Source of the DNA: Eurosta solidaginis
Lineage: Eukaryota; Arthropoda; Insecta; Diptera; Tephritidae
Length of the DNA: 64,000 nucleotides
Direction of reading: 5' to 3'
Assembly: GCF_040869045.1 (NCBI RefSeq)
Contig: NC_090321.1
Span: 35,337,426 to 35,401,425 of the forward strand
Position 1 is the first letter of the stretch. Each line of letters begins with the position of its first letter. This document shows positions 24,031 to 33,694 of this stretch, piece after piece. Both the position numbers and the translations under genes were made by a program. The notes below the pieces were generated by a model that saw only the letters and a list, made by a program, of their open reading frames with translations, made no database searches and had not been told where the DNA came from.

Positions 24031-24722
24031 GCCAAATCAAATCAAATGAAAATTTTATTAGTAGGTCATGAAAAAAACCTTAAAAATCGAAGTCGAAAAA
24101 AAAAATGAAATTTCGCAGGCTCCAAAATAATTTTTTTGGGTATGCGTAGTGGAACTTTTTTTCCAGAGCCCAAATCCTATCGAAAAATCGATGGCGCAAT
24201 ATTGGTTAATAAATCGACCCAGTCTAATGAACGTTAAGTTATAAGAATTTGAAAATGATGATCGCCAACTTCTTTCAATAAAATATTTACTTATGCGTAT
24301 GTACTCAAGATTACCTTTAAAAAGAAATGCATTCATGGAAAAGTTGCAAAACTTCCATGTAATTGGTTCAGCCAAATTAAGTTTAATATGCAAATAGAAA
24401 AGTTAGTCAAATCAGAACTTTAGTTTGAGTCCAGCTTTGAATCTAACAAGTGCTAAAATTTAAGAGCTCTAATTTTGTGAAAGTTTTGTTTTTAATGATA
24501 TGGTGCTATAAATATTAAAAAAAAAAAAGTAATACTCCAAAATTTGAGAAGGTAAGTAATATAAATTATTATTTATAGTCATACCCCCACTCCTATTTTT
24601 AAATTATTCACATATGGAGATGCCAACTACATAGAGCTAAAATTGAATGGGCTCCAAAAAAATAATAATAAAAAATGGTATTCTTGTGGTGAAAAATTAA
24701 ATTCATTATTTCAGAAAAAAAG
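24031..24722. other. FB-like interior, left of the ORF; nothing recognised
   Basis: Mixed AT-rich sequence after the last satellite unit. It may hold the promoter and leader of the ORF at 24723. A 111-codon minus frame (24058-24393) has no recognised motif. Confidence 0.4.
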
Positions 24723-25269
24723 ATGGCGCGTGGACGAAAATCTAAAGTTGATCGGCGTGATCTTATAAAAGTGATGTTGAAGTACAGAGATCAAATAGTC
24801 ACTTGTGAATCGACTATAATAAAAAAAACAGCGTCAGTATGGACTCACATTTCTGATGAACTTGATGGACTAATAAAACCACAGTCTTTGCATGCCTTGG
24901 CTTGCGACAAATCCCAGGAAATTCGTTGCCTGTTACTCGGATCTTCGCATGACCAGACAGGAAATTCCTCCTTGAATATCAGTAATCTAACAACTGAGGA
25001 GAGAAATTATGTAAATGAAGCTGAATACTCGACGGAGTTCCACGAATCTGGCGGCCTGAGAAAGTTTAGGATCAGTTTTACCAAGAACGAATTTGCGAAC
25101 TTAATAACGACCAAAATGGAAAAAAAGGTGTCCACGTCAGATTTAAGGACGGCGGTGTGTGGGGAGACGCGATTGCCCATAAAATTTGGACGCAAACGCC
25201 GATTAGTTGTGGGTATCAGTTCAAATCCCACTATTTGTCGCAGGATGCTTCATATGGCAAAATTCATGG
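24723..25269 (+). CDS. candidate first coding exon of the FB-like element's protein
   Basis: I do not recognise this protein with certainty. From the ATG it begins MARGRKSKVDRRDLIK, strongly basic. A compact segment with SVWTHISDELDG...SLHALACDK (about residues 38-60) could fold as a small helical DNA-binding domain, followed by a region with FRISFTKNEFANLI and a basic cluster FGRKRR near residue 160. There is no catalytic domain, so it looks like an N-terminal part. The frame reaches ATG|GTAAGC at 25267-25275, a good splice donor, and stops three codons later if unspliced. Its place inside the foldback arms makes it the best candidate for the N-terminus of the transposase or an accessory protein. 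Later exons appear destroyed by insertions. Confidence 0.5.
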
Positions 25270-25393
25270 TAAGCTAACCTTGCTTTATCTCTGCTGCTAA
25301 TGTAATTATTTCACTGTCACTGGTGAACAAAATAGTGGAAAAAATGCTACTCAAGATGGAAATTTGTTTCTAAAGTTTACATTTTTGGTACAG

Positions 25394-25450
25394 GGAAACT
25401 TCCCTTGGGCGGACACTCATCGTCGGCCAACCTGTGTCCGCTCAAGGGAG
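25394..25450 (+). mobile_element. pogo/Tigger-like terminal sequence (remnant)
   Basis: After TA comes CAGGGAAACTTCCCTTGGGC, then a 16-bp hairpin with one mismatch (TCCCTTGGGCGGACAC with GTGTCCGCTCAAGGGA). This resembles pogo/Tigger termini. The other end was not found. The same CAG could also be read as a splice acceptor (TTTTTGGTACAG) for the ORF upstream. Confidence 0.5.
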
Positions 25451-25566
25451 TGGATGGCTATTTTCCACATTTGTCAATTTTTAAAGGGATAAATTCTCAC
25501 CACTTTCCAAATTAAATAAAAAATATTGCTATTACATTGCCCAAAAAAAATATATATACATATATG

Positions 25567-26649
25567 GGGTATTCCATCCCATTTCGACCAATTTTGAACC
25601 CGACTAGCTGAAAGTTTTTCTTCTTTTTCTACCTTACGAAAGGCGTTTTTCAGAATTTTTTCAAATTTTTTCATCCAACTCAAAAAAAGTTATAAATTTA
25701 AAAAAAAACACCGTTTTTGTGTTCAAAATGCTATAACTTTTTTAAAAATTGACCGTTTGGGATCTTTCTTTTTTTTTTTAAATTTGCTTTTAAATGTACT
25801 TTTCGGAAAAAATACAAATTAATTTTTCAGTTTTTCGAGATTTTTCGAATTTCGCCATTTTTTTTTTCTCATAAAAAACTTCAATCAATTCTGCAATCAT
25901 CCCCAGTAATCCCGGAGTGGGCCAATTTTTTTTTATATTTTTTTTTATTTAATTGAAAAAAATTTTTTTCAAAAATAAAAATTTTTTTTATCAATTTTAA
26001 TTATATAACAAAAAATTTAAGAAATTGATTTTTAAGTATTCTTTTCTTTATATATTATGGTAAACTACGATTAAAATAACCAGGATTAATGACTGACACA
26101 GTAAACATTTAAGTTTTCTAAAAATTACCATAGTATATAAAGAAAAGAATACTTAAAAATCATTTTCTTACATTTTTTTGTTATATAAATAAAATTGATA
26201 ACAAAAAATGTTATTTTTGGAAATTTTTTTTTTTCAATTAAATAAAAAAAAAATATTAAAAAAATTCGGTCCCCTCCGGGATTAGTGGTAATGATTGCAG
26301 AATTGATTGAAGTTTTTTATGAGAAAAAAAAATGGCGAAATTCGAAAAATCTCGAAAAACTGAAAAATTAAAAAAAAAACGTTAAAAATTTTTTGGTATT
26401 TTTTCCGAAAAGTACATTTTAAAAAAATTAAAAAAAAAAGATCCCAAACGGTAAATTTTTGAAAAAGTTATAGCATTTTGAACACAAAAACGGTGTTTTT
26501 TTTTTAAATTCATAACTTTTCTTGAGTTGGATGAAAAAATTTGAAAAAATTCTGAAAAACGTCTTTCGTAAGGTAGAAAAAGAAGAAAAACTTTCAGCCA
26601 ATTCTAAAGGGGTCGGGTTCAAAATTGGTCGAAATGGGATGGAATACCA
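25567..26649. mobile_element. 1.1-kb near-perfect palindrome (long-arm MITE)
   Basis: The left arm (25567-26072) starts GTATTCCATCCCATTTCGAC. The right arm (26126-26649) ends with its complement GTCGAAATGGGATGGAATAC allowing one change, and the arms stay in register to TTAAGTATTCTTTTCTTTAT near the 53-bp spacer. The frames inside are mirror images of each other and not genes. No target duplication was recognised. Confidence 0.85.
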
Positions 26650-26654
26650 CATAG

Positions 26655-27059
26655 GTGGGTAGGTTGAACTGGCCGGTCCATGAGGACCTCACATAGACTG
26701 ATTGAGTCCGTAGTGTTATTAGAAGTTTGTTTTAACGACCAAACTGAAAAACCCTATCAAAAACCAGGACCTATGTTATAAAATAACTCCGTCCTCTTGG
26801 CAAATACTAGAAGCTTCCTAGGACTTAAGCCACTTGCTGCTTCTAGATCTGACAGCTGTATCACTCCTAATAACTGGAGTCTTAGCCTGGCAAGTGCAGG
26901 GCACGAGCACAGAACGTGCTCGATCGTTTCCTCCTCCAACCCGCACTTCCTACATCTGCTATCACTGACCAATCCTAGTTTAAAGGCATGTGACGCCAGA
27001 AGGCAGAATACCACATATATATTGCTTGAAAAATTCACATCAAAGCATGCATAACTCAT
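26655..27059 (-). pseudogene. LINE fragment: C-terminal zinc knuckle and 3' UTR
   Basis: On the minus strand, CRKCGLEEETIEHVLCSCPA carries Cys-x2-Cys...His-x4-Cys spacing, the zinc-knuckle-like tail found after RNase H in several insect LINEs. It is followed by LARLRLQLLG and a short tail. The 3' UTR toward 26660 contains GGTCCTCATGGACCGGCCAG. 5'-truncated, with no RT left. Confidence 0.75.
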
Positions 27060-27104
27060 TTACATACTTTCAGATAAAGTAATAACATAAATAAAAATAA
27101 GTAT

Positions 27105-28065
27105 AAATTAAAAAAAAAATAAAATAAATATAAGGTGCGATAACCTCCGAAGAGATCTAAGGCCAAGCTCCTCTTCCAATTTGCGTCGTGCTCTTGATTT
27201 TCCCTACAAATTGGCCGGACGGGACCTACATGATTTTATGCAGGGATGCACCCTAACGTTAAGCTAATCGTTTATCAAAAAATGTCCACCGTTTCCGTTG
27301 AAACACTTCGAAATATTATCGATAAAGAAATTATCAAGATAAATTGTATCTCGTGTTTAACCGAAACGAAAAGCTTTCGTTAACGTTAAAAACGTTAACA
27401 AAAACGTGATACTTTATGTTTGAATTGTGCTGGCAATGCTATAGCCATGGTGAACCCGTAAGGTGGTAACAGCGAGCGGACATACACACACAAACTCCAT
27501 GTAATTTGTTTGTGTAATTCGTTGGTGGTAATGTCAAAAATACTCTGCGAAATGGTCGTACTGTCAAAATTCATTAGAAAAGTTGCAATCAGCTTGGCTA
27601 ATGCTTTCACCTTTAATGACTCCGCCATCAATCAGCTTTGCCAGCATAGTTTGAAATTAATAATCAGCGATTTGATTTCGTTTTGATATGGCAGAAAACG
27701 AAACAAAATCATTTCGTTAATTTGACGTTCTTAACGTTAATAAACGAAACGAAATGACTTTGTTTCATTTATTAACGTTAATTATCGTAACGAAATGATA
27801 TCGGTTCGTTGGTTATGCATGCCTGATTTTATGCCGACTCCGAACGGCATCTGCAAGGCAGATAAGTTTTCACTGAGAGCTTTTCATGGCAGAAATACAC
27901 CCGGAGCGCTTGCCAAACACTGCCGAGGGGCGACCCCGCTTAGAAAAATTTTCTTCTAATTGAAAAACCTTATTTCTAAAATTTTTGATGTTACTTTGCC
28001 CGGGGTTTGAACCCAGGGCATCCGATGTGGTAGGCGGAGCACGCTACCATCACACCACGGTGGCC
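27105..28065 (-). mobile_element. tRNA-derived SINE copy 3, split by a hAT MITE
   Basis: Minus-strand copy: head GGCCACCGTGGTGTGATGG at 28047-28065, B-box-like GGGTTCAAACCCCGGGC near 28000, and tail at 27131 running into an A/T-rich stretch. The sequence is continuous across 27240/27834 once the inserted element and one copy of ATTTTATG are removed. Confidence 0.88.
27241..27825. mobile_element. hAT-type MITE with perfect 8-bp target duplication
   Basis: Ends CAGGGATGCACC and GCATGCCTG (complement CAGGCATGC) are typical hAT termini, and ATTTTATG stands on both sides (27233-27240 and 27826-27833). Subterminal AACGTTAA and CGAAACGAAATGA motifs recur in both halves. No transposase is encoded; a 78-codon minus frame inside (27395-27631) shows no transposase motif. 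Confidence 0.9.
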
Positions 28066-28265
28066 GCCATAAATTATACTTCAGATAATAAGTAATATAA
28101 ATCCATAAATATCAGACTCATTATTTAAAAAATTGGTGAATTGTCGTTTGCTTAAGGTTTTTTTTTTTTTTAATAAAACTATTTTTCAAATGACTTTCTA
28201 ATTTTTGCAACATTTCGAACGCAAAAAGGTCTTCGCTGCAAAATCTTTTTAAATTTAAACAGCAT

Positions 28266-28412
28266 TCAAGGCGGTTTCGCTTGTGGAAGTTTCATTAACT
28301 TCATCTGTATCTCAGCATCAGTGCTATTGTCATCAATTGTTTCTATGTTGTCAATAACAACATCTAACTCGAGGTCTGAACTTTCAGTCCATGCATTGTT
28401 ATAAATGTCATA
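28266..28412 (-). pseudogene. C-terminal coding fragment inside the FB-like element
   Basis: The minus strand reads an acidic tail (NNAWTESSDLELDVVIDNIE, then DDNSTDAEIQMKLMKLP) ending at TGA (28266-28268). The frame runs back into the innermost satellite unit with no ATG, so only the last 45-50 residues survive. The junction between coding and satellite falls at TATGACATT, a motif present in every satellite unit. The owner is unknown; it is on the opposite strand to the ORF at 24723. Confidence 0.4.
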
Positions 28413-29289
28413 AAAAAAAATTTTGTAAAGCTATAAATTTTTTTTCTAGCTGTTAATTTGCACTAAATTAGGTACTCATTATGTAAAATCTTCAACTTAT
28501 TCCGCCAACTTTTCGCCGATTGGTTTCGCTAACTTCAGTCTTATTTTAGCGTAGAATGTCATAAAAAAATTTTTGTAAAGCTATAAAATTTTTTTCTAGC
28601 TGTTAATTTGCACTAAATTAGGTACTCATTATGTAAAATTTTCAACTTCTTCCGCCAACTTTTCGCCGATTGGTTTCGCTAACTTCAGTCTTATTTTAGC
28701 GCAGAATGTCATAAAAAAAAATTTTGTAAAGCTATAAATTTTTTTTCTCGCTGTTAATTTGCAATAAATTAGGTACTCATTATGTAAAATTTTCAACTTC
28801 TTCCGCCAACTTTTCGCCGATTGGTTTCGCTAACTTCAGTCTTATTTTAGCGCAGAATGTCACAAAAAAAAAATTTTGTAAAGCTATAAATTTTTTTCTC
28901 GCTGCTAATTTGCAATAAATTAGGTACTCATTATGTAAAATTTTCAACTTATTCCGCCAACCTTTCGCCGATTGGTTTCGCTAACTTCAGTCTTATTTTA
29001 GCGCAGAATGTCATAAAAAAAAATTTTGTAAAGCTATACATTTTTTTTTCTCGCAGTTAATTTGCAATAAATTAGGTACTCATTATGTAAAATTTTCAAT
29101 TTATTCCGCCAACCTTTCGCCGATTGGTTTCGCTAACTTCAGTCTTATTTTAGCGCAGAATGTCATAAAAAAAAAATTTTGTAAAGCTATAAATTTTTTT
29201 TTCGCACTTAATTTACATTTAATTAGCTACTAATTATGTAAAATTTTCAACTTATTCCGCCAACCTATCGCCGCTAAAATAAGGGACGT
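28403..29289 (-). repeat. right arm: 150-bp satellite array, about 6 units
   Basis: Complement of the left-arm unit: CTTCAGTCTTATTTTAGCGC, CCGCCAACTTTTCGCCGATT. Landmarks recur about every 152 bp between 28502 and 29259. The last unit is the same variant as the first unit of the left arm. Confidence 0.92.
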
Positions 29290-29298
29290 ACAATCATG

Positions 29299-30104
29299 GC
29301 AATAACTGCAAATAACAACTGAGGCAAAAAAAAAAAAAAAAACGATAAAGCAGCTGTTCAAAGAGCCATCAACTCACTAGAATAAACGTAGCTACTGCAA
29401 TGTTTTCATAGGCTGCAGTTATGTACGTACGTACGGTTGTTGACATAATTTTTTACATATTTATTCTAGTTGTCATCCCAACCAAATATGACAAATTAGC
29501 TCAACAGTTGACGCTAATCGCAAATATTTGCTCTTATAATCTTGCATACATTCATACTTGATACGTTTTTATTGTAGCTGGCGGGACTAGCAGAGAGAAG
29601 TCTCATAAATTGGGCTAAATCTATAGACTTGATTGTATGCACACATGTTACGTTTGAGCAAACATTTGTCCAAAAGGCATGTGTGAAGTTGATGGAAAGA
29701 TAAGAAAGCTCTTCATAAATTCGCAAAACAAGTGTCTCTATTTGGTATACAATTTTAGTTTGAGTGCTAGCCATTTCGGCGTCTTAATTTTGTATTCACA
29801 AAGTAAAATATGCCTTTACTTTGTACGCAAAATTTTTATAATTCTCAACCGTATTATGTAATTTATTTTTATAGCACGTAGTCTTGGTGGAAGTATTTCA
29901 GATCTATTACTCACATACAATATAGTTTGTTTTCAGACACTCAGTTAACTGCTATATTAAATACATTACATACTCAAAATTGAATGCCTCATGGTAAAAA
30001 AAAAATCGAATCAAGCGCTCACTGCCTTAAATTTTGCCAACTAAAAATCAGCTGTTTTGAGGAATTAAGTTGTTTTATAAAACATGGTATTATTTTATTG
30101 CCCT
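29299..30104. other. no gene recognised
   Basis: Contains a long A run (29325-29342) and GTACGTACGTACG near 29423. Frames at 29514-29774 and 29679-29861 have no recognised motif. Confidence 0.45.
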
Positions 30105-31790
30105 TGCTTGCTTGCTTAATTGGCGCTTAACCGTCTAAACGGTTATGGCCGTCCAACAAGGCGCGCCAGTCGCTCCTTCGCTCCGCCAACCGGCGCCAAT
30201 TAGTCACACCAAGGGAGTTTAAATCGATTTCCACCTGGTCCTTTCAACGGAGTGGGGGCCGCCCTCTACCTCTGCTTTCATAGGCGGGTTCCGATAGAAA
30301 CACTTTTTTTGCCGGAGCACCATCTTTCATTCGCATAACATGGCCTAGCCAGCGCAGTCGCTGCGTTTTAATTCGCTGGACTATGTTGATGCCTGCGTAT
30401 AGCTCGTACAGCTCATCCCTAAATCTTCTTCGGTACTCGCCATCGCCAACGCGTAGAGTTCCATAAATCTTTCGAAGAACTTTTCTCTCGAACACTCCCA
30501 AAGCCGCTTCATCTTCTGTTGTCATGGTCCATGCTTCTGCCCCATATAGCAGGACGGTTACGATAAGTGTCTTGTAGAGTATGATTTTCGTACGCCGAGA
30601 GAGGACTTTACTTTTCAATTGCCTACCTAGTCCAAAGTAGCATTTATTGGCAAGATTGATTCTTCGCTGGATTTCAGTGCTGATGTTGTTGCTAGTGTTG
30701 ATGCTGGTTCCCAAATAAACGAAGTCTTTTACTATTTCGAAATTATGTCTGCCAACAGTAGCGTGGTTGCCAAGGCGCGTATGCGCTGACTCCTTGCTTT
30801 TGTCCTCATTCACCATCAAACCCATCTTTACCGCTTCTTTTTCCAGTTTGGAGTAAGCAGAACTAACAGCGCGGGTGTTTAGGCCGATGATATCAATGTC
30901 ATCAGCATATGCCAGTAATTGCACGCTTTTATAGTATATTGTTCCAGTGCGGTTAAGTTCTGCAGCTAGTATAATTTTCTCCAGCATCAAATTAAAGAAA
31001 TCGCACGATAGGGGGTCACCCTGTCTGAAACCTCGATTAATTTCGAACGGCTCGGAGAGGTCCTTCCCAATTCTGATTGAGCTGATGGTGTTGCTCAAAG
31101 TCATTTTGCACAGCCATATAAGTTTTGCGGGGAAACCAAATTCAGACATAGCGGCATATAAGCAGCTCCATTTCGTGCTGTCGAAGGCGGCTTTAAAGTC
31201 GACGAAGAGGTGATGTGTGTCGATTCTCTTTTCACGGGGTTTTCCAAGATTTGGCGCATTGTGAAAATCTGGTCGATGGTAGATTTACCAGGTCTGAAGC
31301 CGCACTGATAAGGTCCAATCAGCCGGTTCACGGTGGGCTTCAATCTTTCACACAATACACTTGAAAGGACCTTATATGCGATATTAAGAAGGCTGATTCC
31401 ACGATAGTTGGTGCATTTTGCAGTATCCCCCTTCTTGTGGACTGGGCAAAGAACACTTAGATTCCAACCGTCGGGCATGCACTCGTCCGCCCATATTTTG
31501 CTAAAAAGCTGCTGCATGCGCCTTACCAACTCCTCGCCGCCGTACTTGAATAGCTCCGCAGGCAATCCATCAGCGCCCACGGCCTTGTTGTTTTTCAATC
31601 TGGTTATTGCTATTCTAACTTCGTCATAATCGGGCGGGATCGGGTTCTTCATCTCTGCGCGGTGAATTGCTGCCTCCATTTAGGAGAGCAGAGAAGTATT
31701 CCCTCCATAATCTAAGCACTCTCTGGACATCAGTTACTTTATTGCCCACCACTGATCAATAACAATGAACACACCTTTCGTACAAGCAAT
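30105..31790 (-). pseudogene. RTE-like non-LTR retrotransposon, RT domain and 3' end
   Basis: On the minus strand the RT begins near 31750. It shows NKAVGADGLPAELFK and NYRGISLLNIAYKVLS (fingers/palm), then GFRPGKSTIDQIF. A one-base shift near 31210 divides it; the other frame continues with motif A (FVDFKAAFD), GFRQGDPLSCDFFN, and motif C YADDID, the metal-binding aspartates. The C-terminal part is TRLLYGAEAW-like (LLYGAEAWTMTTEDEAALG) and RLRWLGHVMR. The 3' end near 30110 has GGCGCTTAACCGTCTAAACG. No endonuclease domain remains, so the copy is 5'-truncated. Related fragments lie at 14700, 41935, 49656, 55490 and 59031. Confidence 0.88.
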
Positions 31791-31929
31791 CTTGCTCTTA
31801 GTCATTTTGCATATATTTTACTAGCGTACCCTCGCCCGCTTCGCTAGGCGATAAATTCAATGATTTGCTGAACGAGAATAAAATTAATACGAAACAAAGC
31901 AAATTCTTTGATACAATTTCATTCGAACT

Positions 31930-33206
31930 TTATTGTAACACTTTTTGGTAGACAACGTTTTTGGTTTTTCCATCTTTCGCGTAAATGCATAATGACGATG
32001 GCTTGCCTACTCGTGAGCAAGCTACATACATTGTCCATGAGAAAAAATTGGGTGTTCTAAATTAATACCGCACATTTGTAGATACTGTCCTTGCGCCTTA
32101 TTAATTGTCATAGCGAAGGCAGGGCGAATAAGGAACTGCAAACGTTTGAAATCGAATGGTAAATCCGTCGGAATCAGTGGAATTCTGGGTATCAAAACGT
32201 CTTCTCCTTTGTACTTCCCTTTCAAAATTGTTGCTTCGATAACGTTACCCATAGCTTCTTCACAGCGAGTCTGGTACCGTTGCAAAGTCGTGGCACATTA
32301 ATGTTGCGCAGCATAATAATCGGTGCTCCAATTTTTAATCGTAAATTATGAGGTGGTAGGCATGGCAAATCGAGTGAGTTTAAGAATTCAGTTGGATAAT
32401 TTAAAACGTCATCTTGATCAGTAATATGGTCCATTGACTTATATGCAACTATGTCACCAGGTATTTGATCCAGATGGACGTCCTTATTTTTTCCAGCTAA
32501 AACTGCTCTTTCGCTGAGCCAATCGTAGTTTTTGTAATGCTGAACTATGTTTGGAAATACACTCTGTATGAATGCCTCTTTAGACTGTGCAAAAGTGCAG
32601 ACATTGTTAGGCAATGTAATCATTCCTGTTGGATCGACAGACATTTGGCCATTTCCGATTTTCAGTAATTGCTTTGAAAATTCAGCTGCTGACGGATCAT
32701 TTTGTAGTAAGTGTAAGCGTGTTTACATGTCTCAATAAATACGATGATTTTAAACATGCATTGATTTCATCTGCAGCCGTGGATTTTGGGATCACAGAGA
32801 AATCTCCAGCCAATAAAATAATGACACCTCCAAAGACTGTTTGGCTTCCTCGTAGATCTTTAAAAGTTCTATCAAGTGTTTCCAATGATTTCTTGTGTGC
32901 CATAGTACACTCGTCCCATACGATGAGCTTACATACTTTAAGAACTTTTGCCATTCCAGATGTTTTCGAAATATTACGTGTTGGTGTTTCATTTACCTGC
33001 ATATTCAAAGGCAATTTTAGTGCAGAATGTGCTGTGCGACCGCCTTCCAGTAATGTAGCCGCAATTCCGGAAGAATCGAGTGCCAATGCAACGTTATTAT
33101 CTGATCGAATTGTTGCTAATATCAATGAAATCAAAAAGGTATTGCCTGTTCCCCCAAAAGCATCCAAGAAAAACAATCCACCAGTTCCATGGCTAACATT
33201 ATTCAT
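31930..33206 (-). pseudogene. Helitron Pif1-like helicase domain, remnant 1
   Basis: In order on the minus strand: Walker A as GGTGNTF (the usual Lys is Asn), Walker B IVWDECTM (DE kept), FGGVIILLAGDF, DEINACLKSS, then FLNSLDLPCLPPHNLRLKIG, PRIPLIPTDLPFDFKRLQF and TINKAQGQ, finishing YVACSRVG and a stop at 31930-31932. At least three frame changes and a deletion after the DEINACLKSS segment break it. The helicase would unwind DNA during rolling-circle transposition; loss of the Walker A Lys and the frame breaks make it dead. Confidence 0.88.
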
Positions 33207-33235
33207 GATTGTATCATTAACATGGTGCTGTTGGA

Positions 33236-33600
33236 GTACTCATTAACAGCTTCCATTTGATACCCATAATGTAAAAACACATCCTAAGGTTATTCTGATC
33301 CACGTTTTGTGCAATATCTCGAGACCCTAGTCACCCAGATGTATGCAAATTACCCTCTGCTAAAGAACTCAACAGCTTTCATTTGATATCCATATTGTAT
33401 AAACACATTCTTGGTGTACCCGGGTCCACACTTTGGCCTATATCTCGAGACCCTAGTCACCTAGGGTCTCGATACCATATTAAAGTACTCATCAGAAGCT
33501 TCCATTTGATACCCATATTATATAAACACATCGTAGGGTTATCCGGGTCCACGTTTTGACCTATATCTCAAGATCCTAGAAATTAAAAACCTTCCTCTAT
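33236..33600. repeat. three-unit tandem array beside the Helitron helicase
   Basis: Units of about 120-145 bp share CATTTGATACCCATAT, ATAAACACATTCT and GGGTCCAC...TATATCTCGAGACCCTAG. This is clearly related to the central units of the Helentron family at 10557, 39008 and 46748 (CATTTGATACCCATATCGTA, GGTCCACCTTTATGG, GATATCTCGA). Confidence 0.7.
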
Positions 33601-33694
33601 TTGATCCCTATAATATGGAAAAAGAACGAATAAAATTGGCCTCGTATAGGCCCCAAAACATGGACAGGAACGAACATCATTTAATTTTTATATA

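Larger units (their letters stand above)
21571..29289. mobile_element. foldback (FB)-like transposon with satellite-array inverted repeats
   Basis: The outermost bases read ACGTCCCTTATTTTAGCGGC on the left and the exact complement on the right, and ACAATCATG flanks both ends (21562-21570 and 29290-29298). Both arms open with the same variant unit and continue as tandem arrays of one 150-bp satellite, in opposite orientation. Arms built of tandem repeats, unequal arm lengths and a 9-bp duplication are the hallmarks of Drosophila FB elements, whose transposase belongs to the Mutator superfamily. The interior (24031-28402) holds an open frame, a coding tail and several younger insertions. Family assignment is inference; the boundaries and duplication are directly visible. 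Confidence 0.9.
31820..33690 (-). mobile_element. Helitron remnant 1 with tandem array
   Basis: Spans a broken Pif1-like helicase (31930-33206) and a three-unit tandem array (33236-33600). It starts near ACTAGCGTACCCTCGCCCGC, similar in layout to ACTAGCGGACCCCGTTGCAC at the start of remnant 2. The Rep nuclease half of a Helitron transposase is absent. Confidence 0.7.

Noticed and set aside
23664..24035. 123-codon minus frame with internal repeats
   Set aside because: It is translated satellite sequence; unit-length frame shifts break it in neighbouring units.
28266..28412. Joining the C-terminal tail with the ORF at 24723 as one gene
   Set aside because: They are on opposite strands and no linking sequence is present.
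21571..29289. Two independent centromeric-type satellite blocks
   Set aside because: Shared termini, mirror orientation and the 9-bp duplication show a single transposon.
32629..33246. 205-codon plus frame
   Set aside because: Antisense to the Helitron helicase, whose motifs are on the minus strand.
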